Of a DNA stretch of 64,000 bases, positions 23,608 to 35,225 are shown in pieces. A program made the translations under genes and the position numbers. The notes under the pieces were generated by a model that saw only the letters and a program-made list of their open reading frames with translations, did no database searches and was not told the origin of the DNA. Position 1 is the first letter of the stretch, and each line of letters begins with the position of its first letter. This DNA comes from Isoetes taiwanensis (lineage: Eukaryota; Streptophyta; Lycopodiopsida; Isoetales; Isoetaceae), in assembly GCA_021234155.1 (NCBI GenBank), contig JAJEKV010000008.1:3950085-4014084 (forward strand). The letters run 5' to 3'.

Positions 23608-25159
23608 TATAAATAGTGAAAAGATGTCAAATCCATATCTTTTACAGTAGATATTCTATTCTCACCTAGACACATTTATGCAACCCAGGAAATGCCTCAT
23701 GTTTACCTCTTTATACTCCATGCTGGAAGTTGATATAAAAAATGACGTCCCCATAGCCAGTATTTCCCTTTCCTTTGGACCATCTACAAAGATCAGAATG
23801 TGAGTCTATGAGAATAACCGAAAATGCAAGCTATGTGGTCTACAGGCAATGCTTTGTCTTTAACGAAAATTGATTGAACCCAAGTAGGAGGCAATAATAT
23901 AGAAAGAAAAAGTCTAATCATTTACCTGATGCATGTGGGATGATTCAAAAGCAAAGCCTAAAGCTCGTCTTGTTGTAAGAACTCCAGTTGCCAACAACAA
24001 AAAAAATTCCGTTTACTTGCGCTTGTTCTTTTTGCAAGATGAGTTGCTTGCAAAGCCATCCTCTGGCAATACAAAATCCTTTCACCAGTTTGGCACAATC
24101 AAATTCTGTGCAAAATAGGAGGTTTACAGTATAATCAACAATTTGTTTCACGCGTTCAACAGACAGAAATCAAAATCCGGATCAAAACTTGCAGACTTCA
24201 GAGCTTACAGACCTTACAATGGAGTCGACACAATTTTGGAATGCAGGGTCCAGAGGCGGCCATGCTTTGTCAATACATGATCATCCAGTTTATAGCTCCT
24301 TCTCTAAAGCAGTGGCTCCAAGAATCACAACAATGGGAAGAAAAGAATAGGCGGCTAGAAAGCGGAAAACCCCGCCTATACAGCAGAAAATCCGTCAGGC
24401 ATCCTAAACCCTAAATTGTACAGCATCAAATCTCAACCATAGGATAATATTAAATCCCAGCTGTCCAAATTAGGTCTCCATTGAAGACACACCCTATAAT
24501 TTTATAATATAGGATTTTTGAAAGGTGTGAGTGGAAGTCCATGTAGATTCAATTGATGAATAAGCACCCCATAAATTCACATTTGTTATTGCAACTTAGG
24601 TTAGCAAGACTTATCTATTTTACACAAAGAAGGGCACCATTAACTTCTGAAATTGACAAATTTATACACATCAAGAAAATTTGTTTATGAAGCTAAATTA
24701 TGAAATTTGTTGCTGAATTGAATCACTGCCATTAGTAGGATCATGTTTTTCTTTGCCAATATTCATAAGAAGGTCAAATCCTGCCCCACTAAATGCCTCT
24801 TCGTCAAAGTTGTAAGCCGCATTTTGAATCTCGTCGTAACTAAAATCTTCAGTGGTACCAAGCTGGACGAAGTTGACTCCACACCAAATCTCCTGGCATA
24901 CATGAACGTGCATTTGCTATAGCAGACCAAATGCATGCTGGTGAATGCATCCTCAACATGCTTTTTTTGCATGCTAGTGAATGCACGGGCCAGCATGCTT
25001 GGAAATGGCACCTTGAGGTTAGAAGCTTTGGACCGTATCGAGAATACATTTTCACGTGGGCACATCATTCTCGTTTTTTGCTCCTCCAACTTGTCAAGAC
25101 ATCCTTGATACATATGGGTTGGATTAATCCATTGGGCATTTGTTATTGTTAAACCACTC

Positions 25160-25828
25160 CATTCATCGCATAGCTTGCACCGAAATCAAGAAGCATCTCA
25201 TAAATATATCCCAACACATAGACATCATGAATTTCGTGTCCCCATACATGATCATCATCCTTTGATTTCGCAAACACACTTTCCTCTAACCACGGATATT
25301 TTGCTTGTTCATCCGAGAGTAAGTTACTGGCACTTCAACAAGGGACGACGCTCTTTGGCATAAAAATGTATTGCATTGTCCCAATCACCAATGGCCACCC
25401 ACACATTTTGGTACTCGTCGTCAAAATGTAATTTGACTCTCTTGCAATTGAGCTTTGTGTGAGTGAAGTGGCCTTTGTGGATCTCAACGACACCTTCTGC
25501 TAGGGCAAGAGCTATCTCTGGAATATACTAATATACAACTCTCATTTTACTCCTAACTTGGACGCCTATGTGTTTGTCAGTTCTTCTTGGCACTCTAGCA
25601 ATTGCATTTGACCATCTCCTAAAACGTGAGAGGTTATTAGGTAAATATTCAAATAAGTGTGCAAGTGTCTCTCCATTCATGAATGGTAGAATCACCATTG
25701 GCCCTATGGTATCCCAACTAGTGCTAGCAACTTCATACGCAAGTCCAATGGATGTAGCCAAAGCAGGATGCGGGAAGCCTTACAAAGTGTTGGAATATCT
25801 TTCACCAGGGTTGTGAGAGAAAGACGAC
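25160..25828 (-). pseudogene. Protein-kinase-like pseudogene
   Basis: In order on the minus strand: ALATSIGLAYEVAS, VILPFMNGETLAHLF (hinge-like region), ALALAEGVVEIHKGHFTHTKL (catalytic-loop position), VKLHFDDEYQNVWVAIGDWDNA (activation-segment start) and HDVYVLGYIYEMLLDFG (subdomain IX). The fold order fits an Ser/Thr or Tyr kinase domain. However, HRD has become HTK and DFG reads DWD, and stops fall near 25528, 25330 and 25150. The copy therefore lacks catalytic residues. No N-lobe glycine loop was found. It lies just right of Helitron 2, downstream of the unrecognised frames at 26093-28593 on the same strand, and could be the C-terminal part of the same dead gene. Confidence 0.6.
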
Positions 25829-26092
25829 ACATGAAGTGCATGGATGCCTTGGAGATGTCAAAACTGTTGTTGGCACAACTCAAAGAATAAATGAAACATT
25901 GTATATCTTTCCATGTTTAAGAATAGTATTTTTTCTTAAAAGTACAATTTCATTAATTTTGGATAATACCTGAATTTATGGACCATTTTTTAATACACTC
26001 GCATGAATGACTCTTTTTCATACACTAATTGACATCCCCTGCGAGTGCTGCATATGCCTCAGCAGCATGCACGGGTATCTTGATAGTATTGG

Positions 26093-26834
26093 CTATCTTC
26101 TTCTTGTTTGATGGCTCTCCCAAGCATAGTCGATAGTCTCTAGTTCTATGCGGTCACTTGCAGTCGTTGGCCTCCATCTCTTCTTCCAGCAATTGGCATA
26201 ATTAGCTGTGTAGACTTGGTTCCTCACTGGGATTGGCTCCCACCAAGTGACCACAATAGTCTCAAAGTTCTCTCTTATCATCCCTTTGTGGCTCTTCAGT
26301 AGCTAGGCCTACCCAAGTTGGGCACAGCACATCATCAGGGCGTGCCATAATAAACATACCTTTCTTCAAATCTTTGTATGGATTGAATTCCAGTACAGGT
26401 TTGTCCTTCCACGGACCGACATAAGGAGGAATGATAGTAGCAATGGGTTCCACCACTACCGCTACATCAAGTGGAGCTCGCTCTTGCCTAATATGTGGCC
26501 AGAAGTCATAATAAGTGCCTTCGTCACTGGTGATCCTCTCCAGTTCTTGCAAGAGTCTTATCCAATATTCAATTGTGGGCGGAATTGTCTTTGAGTACTT
26601 GACTATTTTTGGAGCACCCTTATTCTTGGTTGAACAAACAACCCAATGCAATATATGCTTGTGGATACTGTTTTGCAGCAGGCCAAGGTCCTTCACCGAT
26701 TTCTTGGGAGGAAGCAGGTTAGGATATCCAACTGGCATCAAGGGCTTGCCGTCGTCTTTTTCTTTCCACATCTTTATTCCACCGGTGAGGCAACCAATCG
26801 GTGGGGTCGAGCTTTTGTAATACATGACCGCCAA
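26093..26834 (-). pseudogene. Broken frame of unknown family
   Basis: A 190-codon frame (26834-26262) is followed by an overlapping frame (26281-26093) that continues the same protein after a shift. Recognisable stretches are LLQNSIHKHILHWVVC, YVGPWKDKPVLEFNPYKDL, FIMARPDDVLCPTWVGLAT and then FETIVVTWWEPIPV with NCWKKRWRPTT. The block MARPDD..CPTWVGLA....VTWWEP..CW..RW has the look of a small beta-rich module, similar to tails of plant transposon-encoded or chromatin-reader-like proteins. I cannot name the family. The frameshift makes it a pseudogene. Confidence 0.45.
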
Positions 26835-27598
26835 TCACCATTCATAGCGAATCACGAAAGTTAGAGGGTGGTGTGACCCGTCAATCTATCATCCCCATCA
26901 CGGTATGTAGCCTCCTATGAAACCCTTCTAATCTGGAACTTTGTCAACAACATAGGGCACAGGTGTATTCAAGTTGCATGTGGGAATTCATACAGCAGGT
27001 TCTGGCATTGTCAGCACCTCAGCCTTCTTTAAAGATGAGGAGAAGTTACCAGACAAGGCATTGATATCCTCATGTGTATGGCCGGGCATCATGAACCCTA
27101 GCTCAATCTCTTCAAACACACCAAGATATGGTAGGTAAGAAAGATAGGAGAAGACATACCTATTCTTATTCTTTCAGGTCGTTGTCATTTTAACAAATAA
27201 AGTATCTCTAGTCTATGTGCTCTTCTTTGATCATGCAATATCCTCCTCTCTCCTTATCCTTGGTCTTGGATAATTTTGTCACGGATCACCTTTGCACGAT
27301 CGCATTTGGAGAATGCAATTTTCTTTGCGATACATCCCGAAAGTTCCGCCTCCATTTCTATGAAACCCATCGGTGATACCTTCTTGCCGCCGATTCGCCA
27401 CAACTTTTGCATTAACCTCTTCCAGAATCTTTGGACTTAATAAACATTGGGCAACTTCACTTCGATGTTCTCTCTTACCCCGTCCTCATTTTCTCCTGCC
27501 GCGGTGGGGCAAAGATTCCGCCGCCTCACAAACATGGAAAACACAACCTCGCATGCCAATGTCGAGGAACGAGGCTTCATGGTGCCTTGATTGCCATG

Positions 27599-28593
27599 TT
27601 AGGCCTTGCGTGCACCCTCAAGGAATTGGGCCTTCCACTTCAGATATGCCGACTTTGAGATCCGGGACCAAGGTACCACGCCTCTCCAAACGAGATTCCC
27701 TTGCAACTTAAACATCCCACTCTTCGACCTTTCATGTTGTTGCCGAAGCATGTCATAAACAAAAGTAATCCTATCACTAGATTTCATGGCAAGGAATTCC
27801 TTTCGCATGTTAACAACTTGATTCAGTAGAGAACTTGATGCAACACCTATTTTTTGCAGCACAAGGTCCTCCCTAATTGAGGATAGCGATTCGATTGGTG
27901 AGAGGAACAAGCTTTGGTGGCCTTACAACCTTCCTGGGCTGTCGGGAATGAAAAGTGTAATGTCGTTTCTCATAGTTTGGGTGCTTCTGATGCTCTGAGC
28001 TGCCCTCACTAAACACCGTATCTGCTTCTGTTGTGTTGTGGTGCGGTCAATATCTCTAAGACCTTCGCTCCACCAACACGCGAACGAGGTCATTGTTCCA
28101 TCTCACAAGCATCCCGAGCCGAGGCTACAAGCATCTCGGCAACGGATATTCACTTGGAAGGGGGACCTTCGGTAACAAATACTCCCACGAACTTCAAACC
28201 TAGAAACTGGTCACACATCTTTGCATCATGAGGGGCGGTGAATGATATGAATCCCTTTCCCATGCGGTAATGGAGTCGCAAGAGTGTCATATCTCCACGC
28301 CCATTCAAAGAAGCATATATCTTGTCGCGGTTGAGTCTCCTTTCACTTATGTCAAATTTTACATCTTTTATGGGGGCGTCATTATGAGGCGACATCACGA
28401 GCATCTTCACTTCTCGGGAAGAACCCGAATGAGCCCTTATCTTACGCTATTGTGTTTGCATCCGAGTCGGCCAAGGAAGGGTATGGTGGCCTTCGTTCAC
28501 TTCCTCAACACCAACTACTCCATTTGGTATTTCCTTGAAGTGGCATTGTGTCATTTTGCCCCACAACTCCTTTCGCTACCAGTCGATCATTAA
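27599..28593 (-). pseudogene. Broken frames of unknown family, upstream of 26834
   Basis: Two frames on the minus strand read ERRLNRDKIYASLNGRGDM with MGKGFISFTAPHDAKMCDQF (28410-28150), and VYDMLRQQHERSKSGMFKL with GNLVWRGVVPWSRISKSAYL (27910-27599). Both are probably parts of one gene interrupted by stops. Their order and strand are consistent with the frames at 26093-26834 and the kinase-like piece at 25160-25828, so a multidomain gene or mobile-element protein may have occupied about 25.1-28.6 kb. No family is recognised. Confidence 0.35.
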
Positions 28594-28737
28594 GGAAGAG
28601 ATATAATAACCGGTATGGATTTCAATTTAAAACCTTAACGGAACGAGAAAGCAATGCAAAGATATAGGGGCATGGCAATTCAAGGTTACACCTGACAATG
28701 AAAACGGGTAAATTCCCTTTTCACCGGGTGAAGCCGT

Positions 28738-29450
28738 TAGATTCCCGTTGCCAAATTGGGCGGCTCAGATAACGTTAGTATTAATGCATTCAAAGTCGTG
28801 ATTGGGCACCAGCGGGTTCAACTTGGACATGCCTTTGATCCTTTGAGGACAAATTGGGTGCCCACCCAAATTGGCCCCTTGGTCTAGAAGAACACCGAGC
28901 GGGGAGAGACTGGAAGGTCAAGTTGGGAGCCTACCCAATTTAGGGGTCTTGCATATGATCATGGAAAACTCGAATAGGGAAATATAGGTGTAAGCCCCAA
29001 TTTACCAACATTAGGGGCTTGTTTCCACGTTAGTATCGATGCATTCAAGTCCCGATTGGGCGCCCGCCAATTTCACCTGGACATGCCTTGATGCATGAGA
29101 CAAATTGAAGCCCCAAAATTGGCCCTTGGTGTAGAAGAACATGAAAGGGGAGACTAGAAGGTCAAGTTGGGCGCCCGCCCAATTTAGGGGATCTTGCATA
29201 TGATCATGGGTAAACTCGGAGTAGAAATATAGGTGTCACCCCAATTTGCCCACATTAGGGCCTTGTTTCAACGTTAGTGTTAATGCATTCAGAGTCAGAT
29301 TTGGCGCTCGCCCAATTTCACCTTCTGGGCATGCCTTGATCGCGGACAAATTGGGCGCCCGCCCAATTTGGCCCTTCGTGTAGATGAACATGAACGGGGG
29401 AGAGACTAGAAGAACATCTTGGGCGCCCGCCCAATTTGTGAAGGGGGGAG
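28738..29450. repeat. Three-copy tandem repeat (~245 bp) carrying CAAATTGGGCG palindromes
   Basis: ACGTTAGT.T..ATGCATTCA recurs at about 28779, 29026 and 29270. Each copy also contains CTTGCATATGATCATG, an AGAAGAACA block and one to three palindromes with arms TTGGGCG and CGCCCAA. The unit is about 245 bp and the copies differ by about 10-20 percent by eye. Translated frames (NWAGAQ words) are by-products of the palindrome. Confidence 0.85.
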
Positions 29451-30870
29451 GAGGGCTTGATTGCACACCACAGGGGAATTATCATGGAGGTACTTGGGGA
29501 AAAACACACATGCACTAAAATAGCGTGCACACATTCCCTGCACACCATCGTCAAGACATGCAAGCACTGCATCAAAACGGAGAGTAGATGTAAATCTGAC
29601 ATTAGATGTTAAAGTCCAATCTCCAGAACTGTGACTGAATTACCAAGCCCTGTGTCCCTAATCGAGCTCTTCTTGGTTAGCATGGCAAATTCTTTACCAA
29701 TACATGTGAAGAGGCGTGATTGAGGAGTCGTGGATGAACACGCGTCAACGAAAAGGCGTGAATGAAGGGGTGCTTATGGTGAATGAGGACAAACATAGCC
29801 CTTGAGATTAGTTTTATGGCAAATAGACATCGAGCTATGGCGAGTAGAAACTATTGAAGAGCACAAACCTTTGGAGATTTAGTCGCCATGATTATTAAGC
29901 GCTGAAGATGGTCGGCGTCTTGAAGATAAAAGACTAGCCAAGAAGAGTAATGCCAGAAAATCGAAAGGTTTGATAAGCATTTACATTTAAACATAACTTC
30001 CCCCCAAAATTTGAATGTAATTTCCCCCCTAATTTTAAAATAAAATGTCCCTCCCAACTTTAAAACATATTCTCCCGCCTAAACTTGTTATGCGTGCGAC
30101 ACGTGCATGTTTGAAATTCAAATTGGGCGAGCTTTAAATGACATGTTTGAAATTTTTTTTTATGTGCATTTCATAACGAGGTCCACATTTAATTCCTCAC
30201 GCTCAATTATGGAAACGGTCCATTTTTATTTGAAAATATCCATTTCTTTTAGACACGACACTTGTCATGCGTACATGAACGGTCCATACATAGCCCCTTT
30301 AAAAGCCCGTTCTGCTCTTCGGATCAGTTTTGAAATTTTGTATTCTCCCCTCATCGCCTTTGGCACCTTCGCTCCACTTCCTTGCGTGCGCCTTATTCTC
30401 TATTCACCAATCATCTTCTTGTCCCCTCACCCCGTCGGCCCTATACTCCCAAAACTAGTTGTCGGCCGGGGTTGTGTCGAGGAACTTGGTGCCTTCTCGC
30501 TTCTTAGCAGCTTCGCCTTCCTCTTAGCCTTCTTAGGTTGATTGTCCTATAAGCCTTGAATCCCTCGTACACTAGGCCCGAATCGTACCTGATGGCATCT
30601 GTACCAACGATAGGAGGCGGTATATTAACTTAGTAGTATCTCGACACCTACTTCATTGATAAACGTAACCCTAGGGTATCCTATCTTCCATGGTGGGGAA
30701 TTGGGGCTGCGGCTAGCAATTGCATCAGGGTCCCCACCAATGCATACCCTCTTTGAAGAAATTCGTGGAGAGCAGCCCAATTCTTTCTTAAAGGGAGCGA
30801 TTTTTGCTCAATGTAAGGCCATTGAGCAAAATCACGGAAGACGCCGATTTAGTCGGAAAGACTTCATCAC
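29451..30870. other. Spacer between palindrome clusters
   Basis: It contains one palindrome half (AAATTGGGCG at 30121) and a 144-codon plus-strand frame (30107-30541). That frame is hydrophobic in its second half and belongs to no recognised family. A TTTAAAAG box near 30298 followed by a C/T-rich stretch could be promoter-like. Support is weak. Confidence 0.25.
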
Positions 30871-31400
30871 AAACAAATTGGGCGAGCCCTATTTCTCCGA
30901 AGGGACCACGGCGACAAATTGGGCGAGGCCCAATTTATTCAAAGGGTAGCCTAACTTTGTTCAATTTGAGACATGGGCCATTGAACAAATTGGACGCTTG
31001 CCCAATTCTTTGCGGGAGGGCTTGATTGCTCTCTTCTTATACCCATGGTTACTTAAACAAATTGGCCAAGCCCTACTTCTCTGAGAAGAACTCCTTTGAC
31101 GCTCATCTGTTCCATGCCCCCTCATGACAAATTGGGCGGAACACCCAATTTATTCAAAGGGACCCCGACTTTCTTGAGTCTAAGGCATGGGCCATCGAGC
31201 AAAATTAGTGCCCAATTTGGTGTGAGAAGGGACCACGATTATGTCCATCTTAATGCATGCCCTTACACAAATTGGGCGGGGGGGACGGCCCTCAATAATC
31301 CAACCATTTCTACAGCCCCAATTCTCCTTCCCGAATTGAGTTTTAACAGCAACCATGGGGCCAATAAGGAAATTGGGTGGGCTTAATTTCTTCCGGTCGG
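30871..31400. repeat. Second cluster of CAAATTGGGCG half-sites and palindromes
   Basis: Sites at about 30878, 30916, 30980, 31050, 31130, 31210, 31268 and 31370 carry AAATTGGGCG or a one- to two-base variant. Several are followed by an inverted CCCAATTT. Spacing is irregular (40-100 bp), and ATTTATTCAAAGGG follows two of them. Confidence 0.7.
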
Positions 31401-31631
31401 CCGGGTCAAGAATGCCACGGAAATTTTTCTTTGGGGCCATGTCCTAACACTTCTTTTCTATTTGTGTAGGAATTATAGTAGCGAATAAAGCAGACTACTC
31501 GAGTGTATGGGCCTGCACGAGATTTACTTGTGTTTGAAGCAAAGGACGGAAGACAAAGAATTGTTCCTTGGCGGCATCACCGTAGTGCCTCATGAAGTTT
31601 TGATGACAGGTAGCTGAGGAATGGACATGAA

Positions 31632-32132
31632 TGTCATTGGCGACCATCTGGGATATTAGTATCATGACAAGAACATTATACTCCTATGTACAAAGATGGT
31701 CGTCCTCTAATGGATGCAAAGGGTAGTTGCAAAGGCATTTAGGTTTGAACTTCTAACCTTTAGGTTGCGAGTCCACATATGAGGAAGGCGTGAAAATATG
31801 TCTTCAACAAATCCCTTCCGCGCCTTTTTGGCATATGTGTGACTATCTTTGGAAGGTTCTAGAATGTTCTAGAACCTAAATGCATCTTATCGACACTTGG
31901 CGCGATCTCATCCATTGGAGTGTGCCGATCGACCATTGGTTTAGATATATAAGGAGGCACCTCCTTCTTGTCAAACCATTCCGGTTCAACGCCGTCACAC
32001 CATCCCCTTCTAGGCATCATCACCAAATATTCTGCGAGGGCTATTGTATTCTTGATTCTGTTCATATATCATTTTTTGCCGATCTTGGCGCATTTCTTCC
32101 GTATTTCGGCGTATTTTCCGTATTTTCCTTCA
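31632..32132 (+). repeat. 5' LTR of the chromovirus
   Basis: It starts TGTCATTGGCGACCAT and ends TTCCTTCA. It shares AACATTATACTCCTATGTACAA, GGTTCTAGAATGTTCTAGAA, CACTTGGCGCGATCTCATCC and a TATATAAGGAGG box with the 3' LTR. The TATATAAG box near 31947 is a plausible TATA element. Confidence 0.85.
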
Positions 32133-32231
32133 CTTGGCGGAAGGTTCATAACCTTGAACCGAATCCCTTACCGTTCTTATGCGCTCACGATCCTAAGCAT
32201 TTTTTTGCTCATATTTGGTGATTTTATATCT

Positions 32232-32690
32232 ATGGAGGAGGTTCCGACTTTATTACAACAGGTCCAGCAGCTTGTTCAAGTATGCCAGCAGTTGCAGTTG
32301 GACAATAAAGAGCTTAAGGAACGTATTGCTTCACATGAATCTGCTTCTAGCTCGGGATTGAGGCTATCAGAGCCTAAGATCAGCTTGCCGAGAAGTTTGG
32401 CGGCACTTTCGGTCCAAGCTCGCCCGGTTTTTGAATCGAGATCGGGCTTGTGATTCAGCTCCATCCTCATAGATATCCCACAGCTCAAGAACAAGTGGGG
32501 CTGATTGGTTCTCTTCTCACAGGGCCAGCTCTAAGTTGGTTTGCTCCTTTATTGGAGAAAGGAGCCCCAGAGTTGCAAGATTTTGCTGCTTTCACTGCAG
32601 AACTCGAAGCATGCTTTGGAGACACCGTCGTCGGCATACAGCCCGATCCAAAACTTTGCAACTTAAGGCAAGGCTCTCGCCCGGCTTGAT
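32232..32690 (+). pseudogene. Chromovirus gag fragment
   Basis: The ATG at 32232 opens MEEVPTLLQQVQQLVQVCQQ, a heptad-rich coiled-coil start. After a stop near 32451 a second frame gives QEQVGLIGSLLTGPALSWFA and LQDFAAFTAELEACFGD, the conserved Ty3 gag capsid region. The remainder up to the protease is scrambled, and no intact zinc knuckle is found. Gag would form the virus-like particle in the cytoplasm. This copy cannot make a full protein. Confidence 0.8.
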
Positions 32691-33239
32691 ATGCATCGAA
32701 ATTTCGTCAAATTGCGGTAGATACTGCACAGGATGATATTGCACCGAGATTGTTTAGAAGGGGTTACGAGAGGATGTCAAAGATATGTTGTTGTCTATGG
32801 AGGATCCCCGAGTTTGGAAGAAGCCATCAGATTGCAATTCGATGTGATAATCGGCTCTTGAATGTAGGCAAGAGAGACGTGGTCGGTCTTTCCAATTACA
32901 CAAGCGCTATAGCTTCGCCTTCCCCACCTTATCTGTAGAATCTAGCGGATCGGACTGAGCCTATCTCGGTTGATCGGGCGATTCGAGGACCCTTATCTGT
33001 AGAAGAGAAGCGTGTCGGAGAGAGGCTAATCTTTGCCTCTCTTGTGGAGGAGCTGGCCATATCGCTTCGTGGATGCCCCGTGGAAGCCTAAATCGGTCGA
33101 GAAAACTTGGGGGCGGTCCGGTAGTAGGAGTCTCTCGTCGGTGGCCGCCTTTTCTCGAACTCCTTCCACATTTCCTGACATGTTTATTCCATCGGATAAG
33201 GTCAGCAAGGCATTCTTCATCCCCTGTATCATTGAAATC

Positions 33240-33330
33240 GGAAGTTGGAGAATTGCAAGTGTTGGCGCAACTTGATTGTGGTGCAAATGCTTGCTTTATG
33301 GATAGTCGCGTTTGCCCGTAAAGCACGCCA
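33240..33330 (+). pseudogene. Chromovirus protease active-site remnant
   Basis: VLAQLDCGANACFMDSRVCP stops shortly after. It sits where a Ty3 aspartic protease core (D-S/T-G-A) is expected, but reads D-C-G-A. Cys for Ser/Thr is either a decay change or a variant of this lineage; one copy cannot tell. Confidence 0.6.
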
Positions 33331-33689
33331 TCCCTAGAAGCAAGGTTGAGCATCCCGCTTACGTCGAAGTGATTGATGGGCCGGAGAGATCTCCTCCGGT
33401 GCGATCCGCGAGAATATGCTTGCGCCTCTTCGGGTTTTGTTGAGGGAGTTTCTTGTCATATTTCCTTCAATCTCATTGCTAGCCCTCATCGCCAATAGTC
33501 TTGGAGTGCCTGCCGGCTCGAGCTACATAACCCACAGTTGATTGGCGTACTAGATCATTTCGATTTCTTTGGTTCTAGCTCTAGTTCCGGTTCATCTGCG
33601 GTCGTCTCTACACCAACATCGACTTCCGATCCGTGCGATGCTCGTGGGCCCCTGACTCCGTCCTTACAGTTCCATGTTCTGATCCGCCT

Positions 33690-33945
33690 CTTGCCTCTGC
33701 TCCAGTTCATGCCCCAGATTCTGATCATATTCTTGATGATGTCCCAGCTCTAGCTCCAGTTTTTGCTCCAGTCCCGGTTCCTGTTCCTGCTCCAGTTCTT
33801 GCTCCAGTCCCTGTTTTTGCTCTAGCTCTTGATCCAGTCCCTGTTTCTGCTCCAGTTCTTGATCCAATTCATGCTCCAGTTCATGTTTCAATTGCTCCTG
33901 CTCACATTCCTGTTCCTGCTCATGTTCCTGCTCCTGCTTTTGTAG
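33690..33945 (+). repeat. Minisatellite encoding Ala-Pro-Val rich linker
   Basis: Imperfect units of GCTCCAGTTCCTGTT-type sequence encode repeated APV, PVPA and DPV words between protease and reverse transcriptase. The frame stays open through 33633-34304 into the reverse transcriptase N-terminal region. The antisense glutamate-glutamine frame is a shadow. Confidence 0.75.
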
Positions 33946-33959
33946 AGGCTTCTTCATGC

Positions 33960-35225
33960 CCTCAGTTTCGTATCTCGAAGATTTCTCTTCGCGAGTTCGA
34001 TAAATCTAGAAGGCAAGATCCAAGTTCAGTATTTGCAATCCAGGTTCACCCGTCGGCTAGCTCGGCACCATCGAAGCCTGCTCCAATGCTCCCAGATAAA
34101 TATGGCAATTTCTCTGATGTATTTGACAAAGTCAAGGCCAGTAAACTCCCCGAGCATCGTCCATATGATTGTCCTATTGATTTGCGGCCGAGGGGCGGCC
34201 TTGCGCCATATGGTCCGATATATGGTCTATCTCCTGCTGAGTTGAAGGTGTTGCGGGATTATATTGAGGAGAATCTAGCCACTGGCTTCATTCGACATTC
34301 TTAGTCCCCTGCTGGAGCGCCTATCTTCTTTGTCAAAAAGAAGGATGATTCGCTACGGCTGGTCGTTGATTATCGCGGCCTCAACAAAATCACGGTACCG
34401 AATCGGTATCCGCTTCCTCTGATTCCAGAGTTGTTGGAGCGACTTCAAGGTGCGCATTATTTTACGAAGATTGATCTTCGGGGTGCCTACAATCTTATTC
34501 GGATCCGGGAAGGTGATGAGTGGAAAATAGCTTTTCGTACTCGGTATGGCCATTTTGAGTACACAGTTATGCCGTTTGGACTTACCAATGCTCCGGCAGT
34601 ATTCCAGCATATGGCCAATGATGTTTTCCGAGAGTTCTTAGACACTTTTGTTATCATCTATTTGGATGATATCCTTATTTATTCTAAGACTCGAAGAAGA
34701 ACATGAAAGACATGTTCGACAGGTCCTCCAAAAGCTTCGTGAGCATGGATTATATGCCAAACTTGAGAAGTGCCAGTTCGAACAGGATAATGTGGAGTTC
34801 CTTGGCTATCGCATCACACCACATGGAGTCTCTATGGATCCTGAAAAGGTCAGCACTGTTCTGGAGTGGCAAACACCTTCATCCTTTCGAGATGTTCAGT
34901 GTTTTCTTGGGTTTGCCAATTTCTATCGACGTTTCATCCGGGATTATTCGGAGATTGCTCTTCCTTTGACACGCCTCACTGTCAAGGACGTGCCATTCGA
35001 ATGGACTGTGGAAGCGGAATCTGCTTTTGTTACCCTGAAGCATGCTTTCACCACGGCGCCAGTTCTTGCTCATGCAGATCCTTTGCGCCCATATGTTGTT
35101 GAAGCAGATGCTTCTGATTTTGCGCTTGGTGGGATCCTGTCACAGGAGGGGGATGACCATGTATTGCATCCAATCGTGCTGAAATCAACTATCCCATTTA
35201 TGACAAGGAGTTGTTGGCGATAGTG
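33960..35225 (+). pseudogene. Chromovirus reverse transcriptase and RNase H
   Basis: Reading in order: YDCPIDLRP, PYGPIYGLSPAELKVLRDYI, a stop at about 34302, then [52 protein letters not shown] and [11 protein letters not shown] with the YLDD catalytic pair intact. After a frameshift near 34700 it continues with ECQF.. LGYRITPHGVSMDP and VQCFLGFANFYRRFI. RNase H begins YVVEADASDFALGGILSQE and is broken near 35223. The enzyme would copy RNA to DNA in the particle. At least one stop and two shifts kill it. Confidence 0.9.

Larger units (their letters stand above)
20061..24514 (-). mobile_element. Helitron 2, 4.45 kb, reverse strand, with internal tandem unit
   Basis: On the minus strand the element begins TCCTATATTATAAA at 24514, preceded by A. 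It ends with hairpin GCCCAGC-AAC-GCTGGGC (20072-20088), ATTATAA and CTAG (20061-20064), followed by T. The 5' end shares TCYTATATTATAA with Helitron 1, and the 3' hairpin is identical to Helitron 1's. The interior holds two copies of a roughly 1 kb unit and a LINE insertion, described separately. No Rep or helicase motif is visible, so it is non-autonomous. The matching pairs of ends in the same orientation in two separate loci support these boundaries. Confidence 0.72.

Noticed and set aside
29011-29602. Short frames with repeated NWAGAQ words
   Set aside because: The words are translations of the CAAATTGGGCG palindrome in a tandem repeat.
30107-30541. 144-codon plus frame as a membrane protein
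   Set aside because: Composition is C/T-rich in one half, no homologue is recognised and the region is within the repeat field.
33664-33957. Glu-Gln-rich minus frame of 97 codons
   Set aside because: Shadow of the Ala-Pro-Val minisatellite on the opposite strand of the chromovirus.
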